A stretch of 64,000 nucleotides of DNA, taken from assembly GCA_028386065.3 (NCBI GenBank), contig JAKUCV010004743.1:85313-149312 (forward strand). Reading direction: 5' to 3'. Shown here one piece after another: positions 35,237 through 47,635 of the stretch; position 1 is the first letter of the stretch, and every line of letters starts with the position of its first letter. The notes under the pieces are model-generated. The model was not told the DNA's origin, ran no database searches, and worked only from the letters and a program-made list of their open reading frames with translations. Source of the DNA: Turnera subulata (lineage: Eukaryota > Streptophyta > Magnoliopsida > Malpighiales > Passifloraceae). A program made the translations under genes and the position numbers.

Positions 35237-35839
35237 ATGATTAGCGTACTTACTTGAAACTACCAGGGTGGTGGCAAACCCCAATTTAAAAGAATATCGA
35301 AGGAGCTGGCTAACCAATATAGGCCAGAATTGTTGATCATCGTCGAACCTAGAATTAGCGGAAGAAGGGCTCTCAAAGTCATCCGCAAGCTTGGCTTCCC
35401 AAACTCTCATAGAGTTGATGCACATGGATTTGCAGGGGGGATCTGGTTTCTCTGGGATGTGACCCAACTTACAGTGTCCGTACTCCACAACCATCCACAA
35501 TTTGTTCATACCCGCATTGTAAAGGAGAATGTTTCCATGCTATTCACCGGCATTTATGGCTGCCCCCAACCGAAGTGGAGAAGCTTTCTATGGCAGAATC
35601 TATCAGCTTTAGCTTTGTCTATCAATGAACCTTGGCTCCTTTCTGGCGATTTCAATGCCATCCTCTCGGGACAGGAACGATTGAACCAGATGGGGAGACA
35701 TGGAAGAGCAGACAAGGATTTTGTTACATGTGTGAACGATGCTGCACTAATTGATCTTGATTTTACAGGCCCAAAGTATACATGGAAGAGTGGTAGCCGA
35801 TATGCAAGACTAGACCGAATGCCATCCAACAATTTATAG
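35237..35839 (+). pseudogene. L1 ORF2, endonuclease domain
   Basis: Starts ATG at 35237 (MISVLT), hits a TGA at the codon where plant L1s have the Trp of the WN-x-x-G motif, and then stays open to 35839. Visible APE-endonuclease motifs: IIVEPRISGRR (catalytic Glu), GIYGCP, LLSGDFNAIL (GDFN) and the TWKSG-x-x-YARLDR block. The SDH block follows near 35890 in another frame (VCSDHRPV), so there is a shift at about 35840. It would nick target DNA for target-primed reverse transcription. Confidence 0.85.
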
Positions 35840-36034
35840 AGATTACGCTACCCAGATGCCACTGTATTCCATCTCCCAAGAGTTTGCTCGGATCATCGCC
35901 CGGTCTATTTGAGGCCCTTCGCCCCAAGGATGACTTCCAATAGCCTGAGACCGTTTAAGTTCCAAGCGGTATGGTTGTTACATCCCGACTTCAGCAAATT
36001 CATTGAGGAGAACTAGGATGCATCGACCGACATT

Positions 36035-37300
36035 TTGCAAGCCAAGAACCGGTTCACGAATAAAGTCACTACATGGAATAGAGTAATTTTTGGGAATATT
36101 CAGCCGAAGAAGCGCACCCTGCTGGCAAGAATCAGTGACATTAAGAATTACTTAGAGCAGAAACCATCACGGTTCCTGACCAGTTTGGAGAGGGAACTAC
36201 GACTGGAGTTGGATAATGTCCTGCTACAGGAGGAGGTTTTTAGGATGCAAAAAGCTCGGAGTAGATGGATTCAAGCTGGAGATCGCAACACCTCCTATTT
36301 CCACTCTACCACGATCATTCGGCACAAGAAAAACCGCATTGAAGCTTTGAGGGACAACCAGAACAAGTGGCAGATCGGACAAGAGACCCTAAAGAATCTA
36401 GCATCCTTCCACTTTCAACTGCTTTTCCAAGAGGAGAACCAGAATGCAATAACCCAGAACCCTGCCCGATCCTTTCCTGTTTTAGAGGAGTACATGATTC
36501 AAGCACTCAGCAGTCCCATCTTGGAATCTGAAGTTAAGAACTGCATCTTCCAACAGGGCCCGTTAAAAGCCTCAGGCCATGATGGACTACATAGTTTGTT
36601 TTTTCAGTCGCAGTGGAGTACAGTTGGACCAATTTTATGCTCCTTTTTGAAGCAGGTTTTTTAGGCAGACTTCTGGCACGATTCTATCAACCAGACTCAC
36701 TTAGTCTTAATCCCCAAGATTCCAAGGCCGGAAAACTTGTCACAATTTTGGCCGATTGGACTATGCAACGTCCTCTACAAAGCCATCACCAAATTGATCG
36801 TTAATAGGATAAAGCCACTGCACCCGGATTTGGTTTCTCCCAATCAATGCAGCTTTGTGCCAGGGAGACAAATTTCAGATAATATTGTCATAGTGCAAGA
36901 AGCCATACATATGATGAAAATGAAGAAAGGGGAGGCGGGGTACATGGCCATCAAATTGGATCTCAAAAAGGGGTATGATAGGCTCCGGTGGACATTTATT
37001 GAAGACACCTTGAGGGAGGTGGGGTTTCCTGAGAAGCTAATTTCCATTACCATGAGATGTGTAACCACTCCTTCAATCCAAGTATTGTGGAACGGGGAAG
37101 CGTCGGACTCATTCTCACTATCGCGGGGCATAAGGCAAGGCGACCCAATCTCCTTTGAATGGAGAGATTTGGTCACCTCATCCAAGATGCTGTCGCACAA
37201 AGGAGATGGAGACCGTTGGAGAAGAGTAGAAGAGGCCCAAGTGTATCACACGTATTCTTTACGGACGATTTAGTCCTCTTTGCAGAAACCGACTTAAAAT
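36035..37300 (+). pseudogene. L1 ORF2, linker and reverse transcriptase
   Basis: The frame 36035-36664 holds the linker (ARSRWIQAGDRNTSYFH) and the start of RT (LKASGHDGLH). A shift near 36665 leads to 36737-37273: LCNVLYKAITKLIVNRI, SFVPGRQISDNI, IKLDLKKGYDRLRW (a substitution in the usual KAYDR), SRGIRQGDPIS. After GDPIS some bases are missing and the frame shifts. The catalytic box then appears in a different frame as F-F-T-D-D near 37255-37275, in place of the usual FADD/YADD. It is inactive as it stands. Confidence 0.85.
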
Positions 37301-37439
37301 AAGTCCAAGTAATTAAAGACTGCCTACAGATTTTCTGTGATGCATCTGGCCAGAAAGTTAGCGCCCCAAAAACAAAGATTTTTGTGTCAAAGAATGTTTC
37401 CAAGGAGAGAGCCATTGGTATTAGCCAATCTTTGGGATT

Positions 37440-38799
37440 CTAGCTTACTACGGACTTGGGCAGGTACCTTGGAGTCCCGCTGATTCACAGTCAAGTAACC
37501 AAGAACACATATGAACATATTGTGGAAAAGGTGCAACAGAGGTTAAGCGGTTGGAAGGCCAACTCTTTATCACTTGCCGACCGCATCAATTCAACTAAGT
37601 CGGTATTAGCGGCCCTCCCAACTTATTCAATGCAAACGGTCAGACTTCCGAGACATGTGTGTGATAGGATTGATAATTTGTGCAGAAGATTTGTCTGGGG
37701 CAATATTGGGGACCAACATAAGGTCCTTCTCATTAATTGGGAAACTGTTTGTCTCCCACGAAACCAGGGTGGATTGGGGATTCTCAAGACTAGGAGCTGC
37801 AATGAAGCCATTATTATGAAGTTGGGCTGGAGATTCTTAACCAATCCCACCGCTTTATGGGCTCAGGTCCTTAGGAGGAAGTACATCGATGGAGACCAGT
37901 GGCCCCAAGGATACTTAAACCACAGAATTGCTCTAGCACTTGGCGGGGTATCTGTAAATCGTAGGGCACCCTTATTAATTCAATTGGGTGGGTCGTCCGA
38001 GATGGGAAGAGTGTGAGTTTCTGGGATGATGTATGGATAGAGGATGAGGGTTGTTTGGCAGATAAAGCAACAACCCCAATCCCTTCTCAAATCCGTAACA
38101 TAAAGGTGGCGGATATGGTTTCGGTGGATGGCACTTGGGAATGGCAGCTCTTCAGTGCTTTCCTTCATAATGATATATGTCAGAGAATATGGAGTTCCCC
38201 TCCCCCTGCTGCGCATTTTGGTCAGGATAAACTAAGGTGGTACCATGAGCCTAGAGGTAATTTCTCCACCTCCTCTGCATATAAGCTTATTAAATCAGAT
38301 CACTGGATTTCACCTTGCAAGATTTGGGAGAAAATATGGAAGTGGAATGGTCCCAATAGGATATGTGCCTTTATATGGCTAGCGTGCCATGATCGCTTCT
38401 TAACAAATCAGGTATGCCTGTTATGGCACAGGACAGACTCTGACCAGTGCCCGCGTTGCAATGAGGGAGCTGAATCTACCCTTCATGTCCTTAGGGACTG
38501 CAGGTACGCCATGGACATTTGGAGTGTGTTGGTTCCCCTCCCTCGCCTCACTGATTTCTCTAATTTGGATATTAAAGACTGGATATGGAGGACCCTATCA
38601 CCTTTAAGTCCGGATGAGGAAATTGATTGGGGTCTGATATTTGCTACAACGTGCTGGAAATTATGGCAATGGCGTAACGATGATATATTTGAGCCAGAAC
38701 CTACCCTGGTGGTCAACCCAATCGGAATTATCAAACACCTAGTTGAGGAGTTCAGAGTAGGTAGGAATCTACCAAAGTTCATTCATCACCCGGTAAATT
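37440..38799 (+). pseudogene. L1 ORF2, post-RT and zf-RVT region
   Basis: The frame 37456-38016 carries the LINE thumb-like block (GRYLGVPLIHSQ, VQQRLSGWKANSLSLADR, GGLGILKTRSCNEAIIMKLG). The frame 38013-38799 carries FWDDVWIEDEG and the zf-RVT motif (WLACHDRFLTNQ, CPRCNEGAESTLHVLRDC). The frame is cut in the middle of HHPVN by the chromovirus insertion and resumes at 57272. Confidence 0.85.
38795..38799 (+). repeat. Chromovirus target-site duplication, left copy (imperfect)
   Basis: AAATT here against AAATC at 57272-57276; one mismatch. Removing the insertion restores an unbroken L1 frame across the join, which supports the placement. Confidence 0.6.
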
Positions 38800-41700
38800 T
38801 GAAATGACCGCATCTCAAAACCAAATGTACAAAACATAAATAACAGGAAAAGACAAAATGCCCTTGAGTCTAGGGATGCCATAAAAACCTCCGAGTAAAA
38901 TGGCTCATCAATATTACACAATAGCAAAATAAACATCAGGATACTAAAAGACTTAAAAATAAATCAGGCTCAACAAGCCAAGTAAACACCGGAAAACCAA
39001 CCGGGATAACAAATGATCAATCCAAAAATAACAAAACTGCATCCCGATAAGTTATGTAGCAGAAATAAATAACGAGTCCCACGACAAATGCAGACATATG
39101 GAGTGTCAACCTATGGATTCGTCCCCGAAGGAAAGCAGGCACAGCTACCTGAATGCATCCCTGATCCACGATCGGTTAACCTGTGTAAAAATTGTGAGGG
39201 GGTGAGACCAACCACTGTCTCACCACAAACAAATAAACCAGAATATACTAGTACAATTCAACCACGAATACATCAGTATCTGGCAATAACAGCCATAGTG
39301 CACAAACAAGGTACAGTGCACAATACAAAGTCAAGATCAGACTTTATTCCTATGCTTATCATTAATCGACTTATTAGAGCTATGTTTAATTATATCATTA
39401 GCGTTGGGTAATTTATTAGGGCCCTCTACTGTGTGCGTCGAGCGCGGTAGCGACTGGCCAGCTCCCCAGGGCGTATGCCCAACATAGAACATATATTAAT
39501 ATATCAATACACCGGAATGGGTAAGTTCCGACAAAAGAAAACCACTAACAACCAAGTGGCCGACAGCTCTAGGAGGGGTGCTCTCCTCAAAGGAACATAT
39601 ATAAACAAGAATCTTGGGGCATACCCGTCAGTCCCCAAGTCGCCAGCTCTGTGAGGGGTGCTCTCACCAAAAGAATAGGTAATAACAAATAACCAAGGGG
39701 TACACCTCCATAAGGCGCCAGCCCTATGAGGCGTACTCTCACTAATATACTAATCAAGGGGCGTACCCGTCAATCCCCTCATCGCCGTCTCTGTGAATAC
39801 AACTCACTATAATAACAGGACCCGAGGGGTACTCTCTCTCCCTCTCGGTGCTACCGGTCAATAGCCCCACAGTAGAATATATATTATTCAAGATCATTAA
39901 TTACCAGTTATGCCTTAAGTATAAAGTGATCCTCAAAGTGTGTATACAGGTGGTGTGCCACCAAAGATAGTCTCTAAGCCGAGCCTAAAGCTCTCATTAA
40001 CATATGATATAGGCAAGACAACTCATATCATAAAATAAAGCGATACCAGCTCATAAATAACTAACATGGCATTGTCAGTCCATAACAATTAACATGGCAT
40101 CATCAGCTCACAACAATTAATATGGCACCATCAACTCATAACAATTTATGTTCATAATAATTAACATGGCATCAAAGTATATACATATACAATTAGTCAC
40201 ATAACACAGTCAGAGCATGAATCACATCAAGCTAAAACAGACATACAAGGCTTGCAACATTAAACCATTTACCATACCATGTACCAAGCCTGCCAACCTG
40301 AGTACCGTTGGCAGTAAAGCATATCAAGGTTTATATGTCCTCACCTTGGCCATAACGATTGCCTCGGAAGCTAAAGCCACAATCCGCCTCACATTCCTAT
40401 GCACGTAGCATCCTACGAACAGATACAACATATAAGATTTTATTCATGAGTTACATGAATGCATGCTAAAGCTATGATCTCGAATTTAACCCCGTGACAC
40501 TAGGCCCATACCATAATATCAGTGTCCAAGCCCAAATAATTCTTGTAAATCTCATCGATCCCATTTTCGAATCCATCGCCCACTAGTGTAATGACTTGAT
40601 CAAATCAAAGGCCTACTTATATTACCAAGTTAACCATTGGGTCTAGAACTCAATTCACGCATTCCTCCAAGTTTGGGCCTAAAGCCCATCACAAGTAAAT
40701 TACTTTTAATTGGGCCTAAATTCCACAAGGTCACTGGGCCTAAAGCCCACTTCCTTAAAATCTACCATCAAAATCCAAACGTCAAGGTGACACTATACCG
40801 CTGAGTTATATCCCTTCGCTTACTCCCATCGAGAAATCGAACTGACTAATCCTAAGGCAAAGGGTCGAGAAAGTCAAGGCCACTAATGTCCCCGGGCTTA
40901 AAGCCCATCTCTTATAATCCATTTTTATCACTTAAAGGTCATAGAGTTTCGTTAATGGGCCTGAGCCCGGTTTCCTAACTCCCGTTCTAAAAACTTACCC
41001 GAGCCCAAGAATACCCGACCTAGGAGTTCTATGCCCGTCGGACTTAACACGGCCACGTCACTCAACTCGTCACACTTGGTCTCCACTATTTCTGTTTCTT
41101 TCTGATACATGGATTACAAACTTTCCCGTATATGATTTGTACAAAATTAAATACAAGCCTAACCGGGAATTACCGTTAATAACTAGAGAAGGAATCGTCT
41201 TACTGAAACCGTGAGCGAACTCTGCCGAAAAGATCCCGAGCTCGCCGGAGCAGTACCCTAACGCCGGATTCCGGTCGGATCTCGCCGGAAAAACTCACAA
41301 CACTCCAAAACACTCAACAACACACAACTGACAGTTCTGCCAAAACCATCCCACAACTAAACAACATCGAAATCACCCAAGTAGCAAAATCAAAGTACCA
41401 AAACGAATTTATGAAAGGACGGAGGCATCGGATCCTTACCGGAATACTCCTCAGTGCACGACAGGAACAGATCCTTGCACCAATGGCCTCGGATCCGCTC
41501 TAAAATCCACAAACCTGAGCTGATCTGCTTCGAGTTCTGCCCGGAGATAACAACACCCGAGAACCTCCACCAGCAGTGAAACCTCACCGGCAAACACCAA
41601 CTCACCTGCTACAACCACCACACAAACCCCCCACGAATCCGTCACCGTCCACGAACCAACAGCGCCGCCACCACAACCACTATACACCCGTCATCACCAG

Positions 41701-42505
41701 CAACAACCACCCAATCCGGCCACCGACACACACACAACCACCAATCAAAATCGGTACGAAGGGAAAAGAAGATGGAAGAGGGAAAGGAGTTGACTCGAAA
41801 GCTTACCGGACTAGATGGTGGCACGACAGCTCGATTCCACCATCGACTCCCATCACGCATGCAAGAACCGAGGTGAACCTCGGGTCTTCCGTGCATAGAG
41901 CTCGATCCGAGTCCAACCTCCTCACACCTCTCTCCACTGACTAGCGACAGCAAGGTGTGCACAAGTCCACAACAACGGCGCGACGGCGTGCCGACTACCA
42001 AGGAGAAGAAAGAGAGAAAAAGAAAGGGTAGGGAAAAGAGAGAGATAGGGTAATCGGCAGCAGCCCAATGAGAGAGAAGAGAAATAAGAAAATGAAGAGA
42101 GAGAGAGAAGAAGACGTTTATATACTTAGGTTAACCCTAGGGTTCCACTGTTTGCAAAACGACGTCGTTTTGGTTATCCAAAACAGTGTCGTTTCCACTT
42201 CCTAGCCTCTTAGGTCAACACGCTCTTCCAACCTGGTCAAAACACAACTCATCCTGAGTTTTATGTTTATACTCTCCCGAAACTATGCAGTTTTGGTTAA
42301 AACTACCTCAAACTCTGAGTTTTATCTCCAAACTCAAACTCAAACTAAACGAACTCCTAAATAACAAACGGAACCACCATAAAAGAGATAATTCCAAGAA
42401 AAGAATTAATTTCTTGTCCAAAAACTCGAAAATATCTCGAGTGTAAAAATTGGAATTAAAATTCCAGAAATTTCATAAATTAATTATGCAAAAACCGGGA
42501 TGTCA
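38800..42505 (-). repeat. Chromovirus 3' LTR (left)
   Basis: Aligns end to end with 53698-57271. Its minus-strand start reads TGACATCCCGG against TGTAACGTCTCG in the other LTR. It contains a tandem array near 40050-40170 (AACAATTAACATGGCATCATC units) and about 70-bp units near 39450-39850 (GCTCTGTGAGGGGTGCTCTC). It keeps a 158-bp segment (40736-40893) that the other LTR has lost. Confidence 0.88.
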
Positions 42506-42540
42506 CTTATGAAAATTTCGTCCTCGAAATTTCGGGACAA
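42506..42540 (-). other. Polypurine-tract region of the chromovirus
   Basis: The minus strand reads TTTCGAGGACGAAATTTTCA then TAAG directly before the LTR start; the same GGACGAAATT block precedes the 3' LTR of the unrelated copy at 2966. Confidence 0.75.
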
Positions 42541-43436
42541 GGGACAGAAACAGATGTGAACACTGCTCTCCATATGGGACTCAACCTACCAAGTAGCATC
42601 ATCCAGGGTATGACGGCTCCATCGAACCAAAACTATAAGAATAGTGCGTCTTTTTAATTGCCGTACTTCCCGAGCCAGAATCTCCACCGGCTGCCCAACA
42701 TAGGTCACAACAATAGACCTCCTCCTCTATCGAAAATTCAAGATGACACAGATCAGATCGATAACAACTCACCATCAAGGCATGGAATACTTCGTGCATG
42801 CAAGACAGATCCTCCGAATTGTCAACGATATATCAGTGAATTAACCCACTCACTGAACTCAAATAGATCAACAAAAACAAGGGCCCAACCTGCCCTACCT
42901 CCCAAAAAGGATAACACCTATCCAGGGAGCAACACGGAGGAATGTCCCGTTACCTACACTGTACTTTACCTTACGATGATGCATATCAGCACACCCTTGC
43001 TGTCGGTCTTAAGCAGCTGTCATGCACTGCTCGACCACCCCGATCTGATCTATCATCCCCTAAACCAAGGCAAAACCAATCACCTGTCTCAAACTTACCT
43101 TATCCCGACAGATCGGACTACGACATTTTCACCCGTATAAAACCTCGTAAGGCACCAAAACTGGAATTGTAACTGTTGTTGTAAACAACTCAACCAACGA
43201 TGACTATTCATCCCAAGCATCAATGATGTTAAGCACATCAACTCAAAGCATTTTCTCTAGTGTTTGAAGAGAACACTCCAACTATCCATTATTCTGTAGA
43301 CAAAAGCAACGGTAAGACTCAGTTTAACACCCAAAGCTGATTACAACTCTTCCAGAAGTGGAAGTAAACCTCGGATCTCTATCCGAAACAATGGATAGTG
43401 GAACTCCTTGTAGTCCCACAATACCGAAACATACAT
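42541..43436 (-). other. Chromovirus 3' pol region, decayed
   Basis: Lies where the integrase C-terminus and chromodomain would be. I can read no conserved motif in any frame with confidence; short frames on both strands are not supported. Confidence 0.45.
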
Positions 43437-43736
43437 CTACACAAGCTTATCCATCATATCCGTCTCGTATAGAAAAATGAAATAACCTGACTTGGTCAAT
43501 CTCTCGATAACGACCCATCTGGCATCATGCCGACCTCGGGTCCTCACTAACCCGATCACAACGTCTATAATGATATCTTTCCACATCCACCGTGGAATAG
43601 TCAAAGAACTCAACTTGCTCGCATGAGCCTGATGCTTGGCTTTCACTGGCTGGCAAGTCATACGACGAGCCACAAATTTCGCAACATCCTTCTTCATATC
43701 GGGCCACTCGTAATGACTCTTCAAGTTTTGGTACAT
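43437..43736 (-). pseudogene. Chromovirus integrase: zinc-binding and start of core
   Basis: A 99-codon frame with the familiar order YQNLKSHYEWPDMKKDVAKF, then MTCQPVKAKHQ (one Cys pair reduced), then W-K-D-I-I-I-D (first core Asp kept) and RHDARWVVIERLTKSGYFI. Equivalent blocks in intact Ty3/gypsy integrases read YxxLKxHYWWPGMKxD and HDAIWVIVDRLTKSAHF. It is cut off before the second core Asp. Confidence 0.75.
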
Positions 43737-44159
43737 TTTGGTGCTACCCGCATGCTATGTGCATTATGCGCTTCATCCATGATCCATCCCCTTAAATCAT
43801 CGACATCCGAAAAACACAACCGATCACCGGTCATTTAAGCACCATCCTTCTGAATATAGAAACTGGAACTCTCTCCACCGAGAGCCTTGTTCCGCAGCTC
43901 AGCTAGATGAGGATTACCAAAAGAAACAACTCGATGATTTTGTCCCACAAGGTTAGTTGGATGCTAGAACTGACTAACAACGCATCGATGTTGTCCACCT
44001 CCAACTGTGCATCCAACAACCTCTACCAAGGAAGATAAAGTATAAAAAACTGATTCCCGAACCACAGAGGCAACATCCTTGTGATCCGTCAGAATCCGAC
44101 ACTTCCTACCAAACAAACGGTGTCCCTAGATTTCAGAGCAAAGATCACAACAACTAATT

Positions 44160-45297
44160 TCAGATCATGGGTTTGGTAACTCTTCTCATGAGTTCCCAAC
44201 TGCTTAGAGGCAAAAGCAACAACCGACCCTCCTGCATCAGGTCACATCCCAAACAGAAACCGGAAGCATCGCTAGTTACCGTGTACTCCACACTGAGTCT
44301 CGGAGTAATCAAAATAGGTGCATAAGTCAAACGACTCTCTAGCACCACGTAACTCTGCTGGCGACGTAAATCCCAAACAAACATATAATCTGACCTCAAT
44401 AACTCCGTCGTGCAATCCCATTCAAGGAAACGTGTCGATAGACCTCCGGTAACAGCCGAAAAGTCCACAAAAACTATGTACCTCAGGTATATCCTTCGGT
44501 GGTCCCCATTACCATAACGACCCTAAGGTTGGGTCCACCTTAATGCCTTCACCGGACACCTTGCGATCTACAAAAGCAACCTCGTCTAGTCGAAACTCAC
44601 GCTTGTTGATCTTAGCGTACAACTGTTGTCCCCTCAGCTTCGGCATAACCTGACTCAAATGCCCGCATGCTCGGCCTCACTCCTGGAGTAGACCCGAACC
44701 TCAACGATAATAATGACCACAAACAGGTACAGAAATTCATGAAACAACCCATGCGTCACAAACATAAAAACTGCTGAAGCTTTGTCAACCCGAACGGAAC
44801 ATCACAACCTCGTAGAGACCATACCGAGTGTGGGACACAGTCTGGGTATGTCCTACTCTACAATCCTGACCTGATGGTAACTGGATCGCACGACAAAGTT
44901 TGATAACACCCTCCGACTGATTGAACGAATCATCAATCTAGGTACCAGATACTTGCTCAACAGTCTATATTGGACACACCTCTGCATACTGCTATTCTTT
45001 TCTTTCCACGAACAAAATCAGTGCATCTCATGGCAAGATGCTCGGTTGAATAAAACCTTGATCCAACAACCACAGTTGTTTCATCAATCCTTGAAGTTCA
45101 GTCGGAGCCATTATGTAAGGCAGAATTGAAATAAGAGCAACTCCCAGTACCAAGTCCACTGTATACTTTACCTCACGCTCCGGAGGTAAACCTGGAAACT
45201 CGTCGGGGGAAACATTTGGAAACTCCCTCACTATTGGGATATCCTCCAAACCCGGTACCAGTACTGTAGAATCATTCACGTGAGCAAAGAGCCTCAC
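44160..45297 (-). pseudogene. Chromovirus reverse transcriptase and RNase H, degenerate
   Basis: RT begins on the minus strand in the frame 45297-45028 (REFPNVSPDEFPGLPPEREV, then DQGFIQPSI). Around 44725-44690 the place of the FIDD box reads IIVEVRVYS, so both catalytic aspartates are lost. Near 44640 the end of RT reads YAKINKREFRLDEVAFV. The RNase H start is at 44468-44160 (APILITPRLSVEYTVTSDAS, the Asp-Ala-Ser block). Several shifts separate the parts. Confidence 0.75.
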
Positions 45298-45399
45298 ATC
45301 CCTTTTGGATCCTTCTGAAAGTCAGCCAACCGAGAAGCAGCAAGCTGGCAGAGCTCCTCGCTCTCCAACGACACCAACCTTCGCCCTGACAAAGAAGTC

Positions 45400-45900
45400 A
45401 AGCACGCTACCTTGGCCCGACAATCCACCACTGTCTGATGCTTGGACAACCAATCCCACCGAATATCACATCGAACTCACCCGAGTCCATCACGATAAGA
45501 ACATAATAGAAACTGATCAAGCACTTCATCGACGCCCCTCGACAAACCTGTTCAACATCAATATTGCCAGAGATCCCAACAGTCATAAAGCATTCTTTGG
45601 GGAATAACAACCACAACGGCATGACAACAGCACCTGACATCAATTCTAGATTTCGATACTGCATGGTGCACAATCACGAACTGGCCACCATCATTACTCA
45701 AACCAGGTAATAAAACGTGTCGACAACGTTGTACCATAGCAACGACACACCACTTGAACGTCAAGCCATGAAGAGTGATAACTCTGTCCCGCTGGAAAAG
45801 CAACTCCACATAAAGCAGAAAAAATCGTCTCGAATTGACCCCACATCGAGTGTTAGCACCATTGTTAAGAACACAGCATCTCATTGACAACGCAGGTCAA
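45400..45900 (-). pseudogene. Chromovirus protease region, degenerate
   Basis: Near 45510-45410 the minus strand reads EFDVIFGGIGCPSIRQWWIV, which matches the flap-side block of Ty3/gypsy proteases (YDVILGMDWL) followed by the linker to RT. The active-site DTG is not clear. Upstream frames to 45890 show weak similarity only. Confidence 0.6.
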
Positions 45901-46007
45901 TCCACCCACGTTACGAGCAAGCCTTCCAAACTCCTAGATGATATACTCCCTCACTATACCGAAGAGAATCACAGGCCAAGGCCTAAGGTTTACCTAGATT
46001 TATTAAG

Positions 46008-46012
46008 ATAGT
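46008..46012 (+). repeat. Athila-type element target-site duplication, left
   Basis: ATAGT, repeated exactly at 53457-53461. Confidence 0.85.
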
Positions 46013-47536
46013 TGATGTGTGAATATTTTACACATCATTTGGGGTTTATTTCATACCTTTTTATTTCCCTTTTAGTTTTATTTTATTTTATTCTTGCATT
46101 TTATTTTACTAAATCTTTAATAAATTCTCATCCTAGTTTTCGAGGACCTTTTTGCAGGAAAATATGAATTCTTGGCCATTTTGAAATAAAGCTAGTGAGA
46201 TATGGACTCGTTTGGAAGATGTGAAGGAATGAGGGATGTATGTGATTTTTGTTGGCCAAGTCAAAACCGATTGGTCCTACATCCATGCAATCTTGTTTTG
46301 AAAATTGATTTGGAAAATACAAAGATCAAGCCCAGGATCATTTCAAATTGCCACCTAGCATGGAATGTCAAATCTTCTCTTTTTGATCACGTGATATCAT
46401 TAGATTTTTTTGGGAATTTTAAAAACCAAATGATTTCTTCCTAGCCACGTGGTCCCTCCTCCACCAAGTTGAAGAAAAGAAGTTAGCAAGACCAAGTCCT
46501 GCTCCCTTTTTACACGCATGGCCTAGTATTTGGCTTTGCATGCATTCCATCCTCCCACTACTATATAAAGTCTCGCAAGAAGACAAATGGGGGGACTTCC
46601 AACTGTGGCAGCTCGTCATACTCACGCTTTAGGCTTAGGTTTATAGTTATTTTATTTCCTAGTAAAGCAAACACTTTTCTTTAATTTACTAGATTAATTT
46701 GAGCTGGGCATTTCTTGGGAAGGGCTCGTCATCTGTTCAAGGTTGGTCTTTTCATTTTGTAATTTATTTCTTCACTTGAATAACAATGATGAATTATTTT
46801 TCAAATAATTGTCCCTTCTCAAATCATGTCTAGCTAATTCATAATCTAGGATTAGGGGATGATCTTGTCATTATTTTCATGCAAACTAAATTAAAATATT
46901 ATTTCCTTAAATTATTTCTTCTTTGATCTGGTCTTTGATGCTCAATTAAGTTAGTTGCCTGATCAACAATTAGCTTAAATCCATAATAGGAGACTGTTAA
47001 GTGACAGCGTCAGTTTCCTATAGAAAACCTTAGACCGGGCTTTAGGAACCGACCTCGGGAGGGGCGTACTTTCTATTGGAGACTTAAAGGTAAGAACTTA
47101 AAGCTCTTAATTTATTTCAACACTGGCAGAATGGATAGTGGAGATAAGTTAGGAAGGGGTTTTACGGCTTACGGAAGTAGGCTATTGATCTAGTTGAGTT
47201 TACCGGTTCTTTCAAAGAAAAGTATTTTTAGGACTTAATATCAGATCTACACAGGCATGTCATGTAGTGACAGAACACGGCTTGGTTGTGTTGCACTTAA
47301 TTGCATGGAAATTGTGGCAAGGGATTCCCCGAACTCCTAGGTGTTTTCTCATTATTGTCATCTCATTTATTATTCTTGTTCTTTTCTTTTCCAAGTTTAT
47401 TACACCATTCAATCGACTCCTCTTTGAGGCTTAATTTTCTAGATAATCATATATCACATTGTTAATAGTACTTAGCAAAGATCTCTGTGAGACGACCTTG
47501 GTACTACAACACCCTGTATACTTGCAGAGGCTATCA
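46013..47536 (+). repeat. Athila-type 5' LTR
   Basis: Starts TGATGTGTGAATATTTTACA and ends GGCTATCA. The first 25 bases form a perfect 8-bp inverted repeat (TGATGTGT / ACACATCA) around a 9-nt loop. A TATA-like CTATATAAAG lies near 46561-46570. Confidence 0.92.
46561..46570 (+). promoter_or_regulatory. LTR TATA box
   Basis: CTATATAAAG within the U3-R region; the other LTR has the same box near 52480. It likely drives the genomic RNA. Confidence 0.55.
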
Positions 47537-47542
47537 AGTTTT

Positions 47543-47559
47543 TGGCGCCGTTGCCGGGG
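47543..47559 (+). other. Primer-binding site of the Athila-type element
   Basis: TGGCGCCGTTGCCGGGG, 6 nt after the LTR end; the standard site of Athila/Tat elements. Confidence 0.85.
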
Positions 47560-47635
47560 ATCGGTGTTAATATTATTTGACTTTGTGAATTGGTTAATCT
47601 AGATCTTTCTTTTTCTTTTTCACCCGTTTTGTTTA

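Larger units (their letters stand above)
33311..38799 (+). mobile_element. L1-type LINE, 5' part (ORF1 and most of ORF2)
   Basis: A near-full-length plant L1 of about 6.1 kb that is split by an 18.5-kb insertion; its 3' part lies at 57272-57869. Its start is fixed by a 10-bp target duplication GGGAGGGGAA at 33301-33310 and 57870-57879. Order: short 5' UTR, ORF1 (DUF4283 and zinc knuckle), ORF2 (endonuclease, reverse transcriptase, zf-RVT, RNase H), poly(A). Several stops and shifts make it non-functional. Confidence 0.9.

Noticed and set aside
39450..39860. CRISPR-like or satellite array
   Set aside because: Repeats are imperfect tandem units without spacers, lie within an LTR, and occur in both LTR copies.
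41576..42001. Overlapping frames on both strands in the chromovirus LTR (also 56334-56759)
   Set aside because: Low-complexity His/Pro/Thr or Val/Gly-rich translations of LTR sequence; repeated only because the LTR is duplicated.
42658..43172. 160- and 76-codon plus-strand frames
   Set aside because: They are antisense to the decayed chromovirus pol and resemble no protein family; codon patterns reflect the minus-strand pol.
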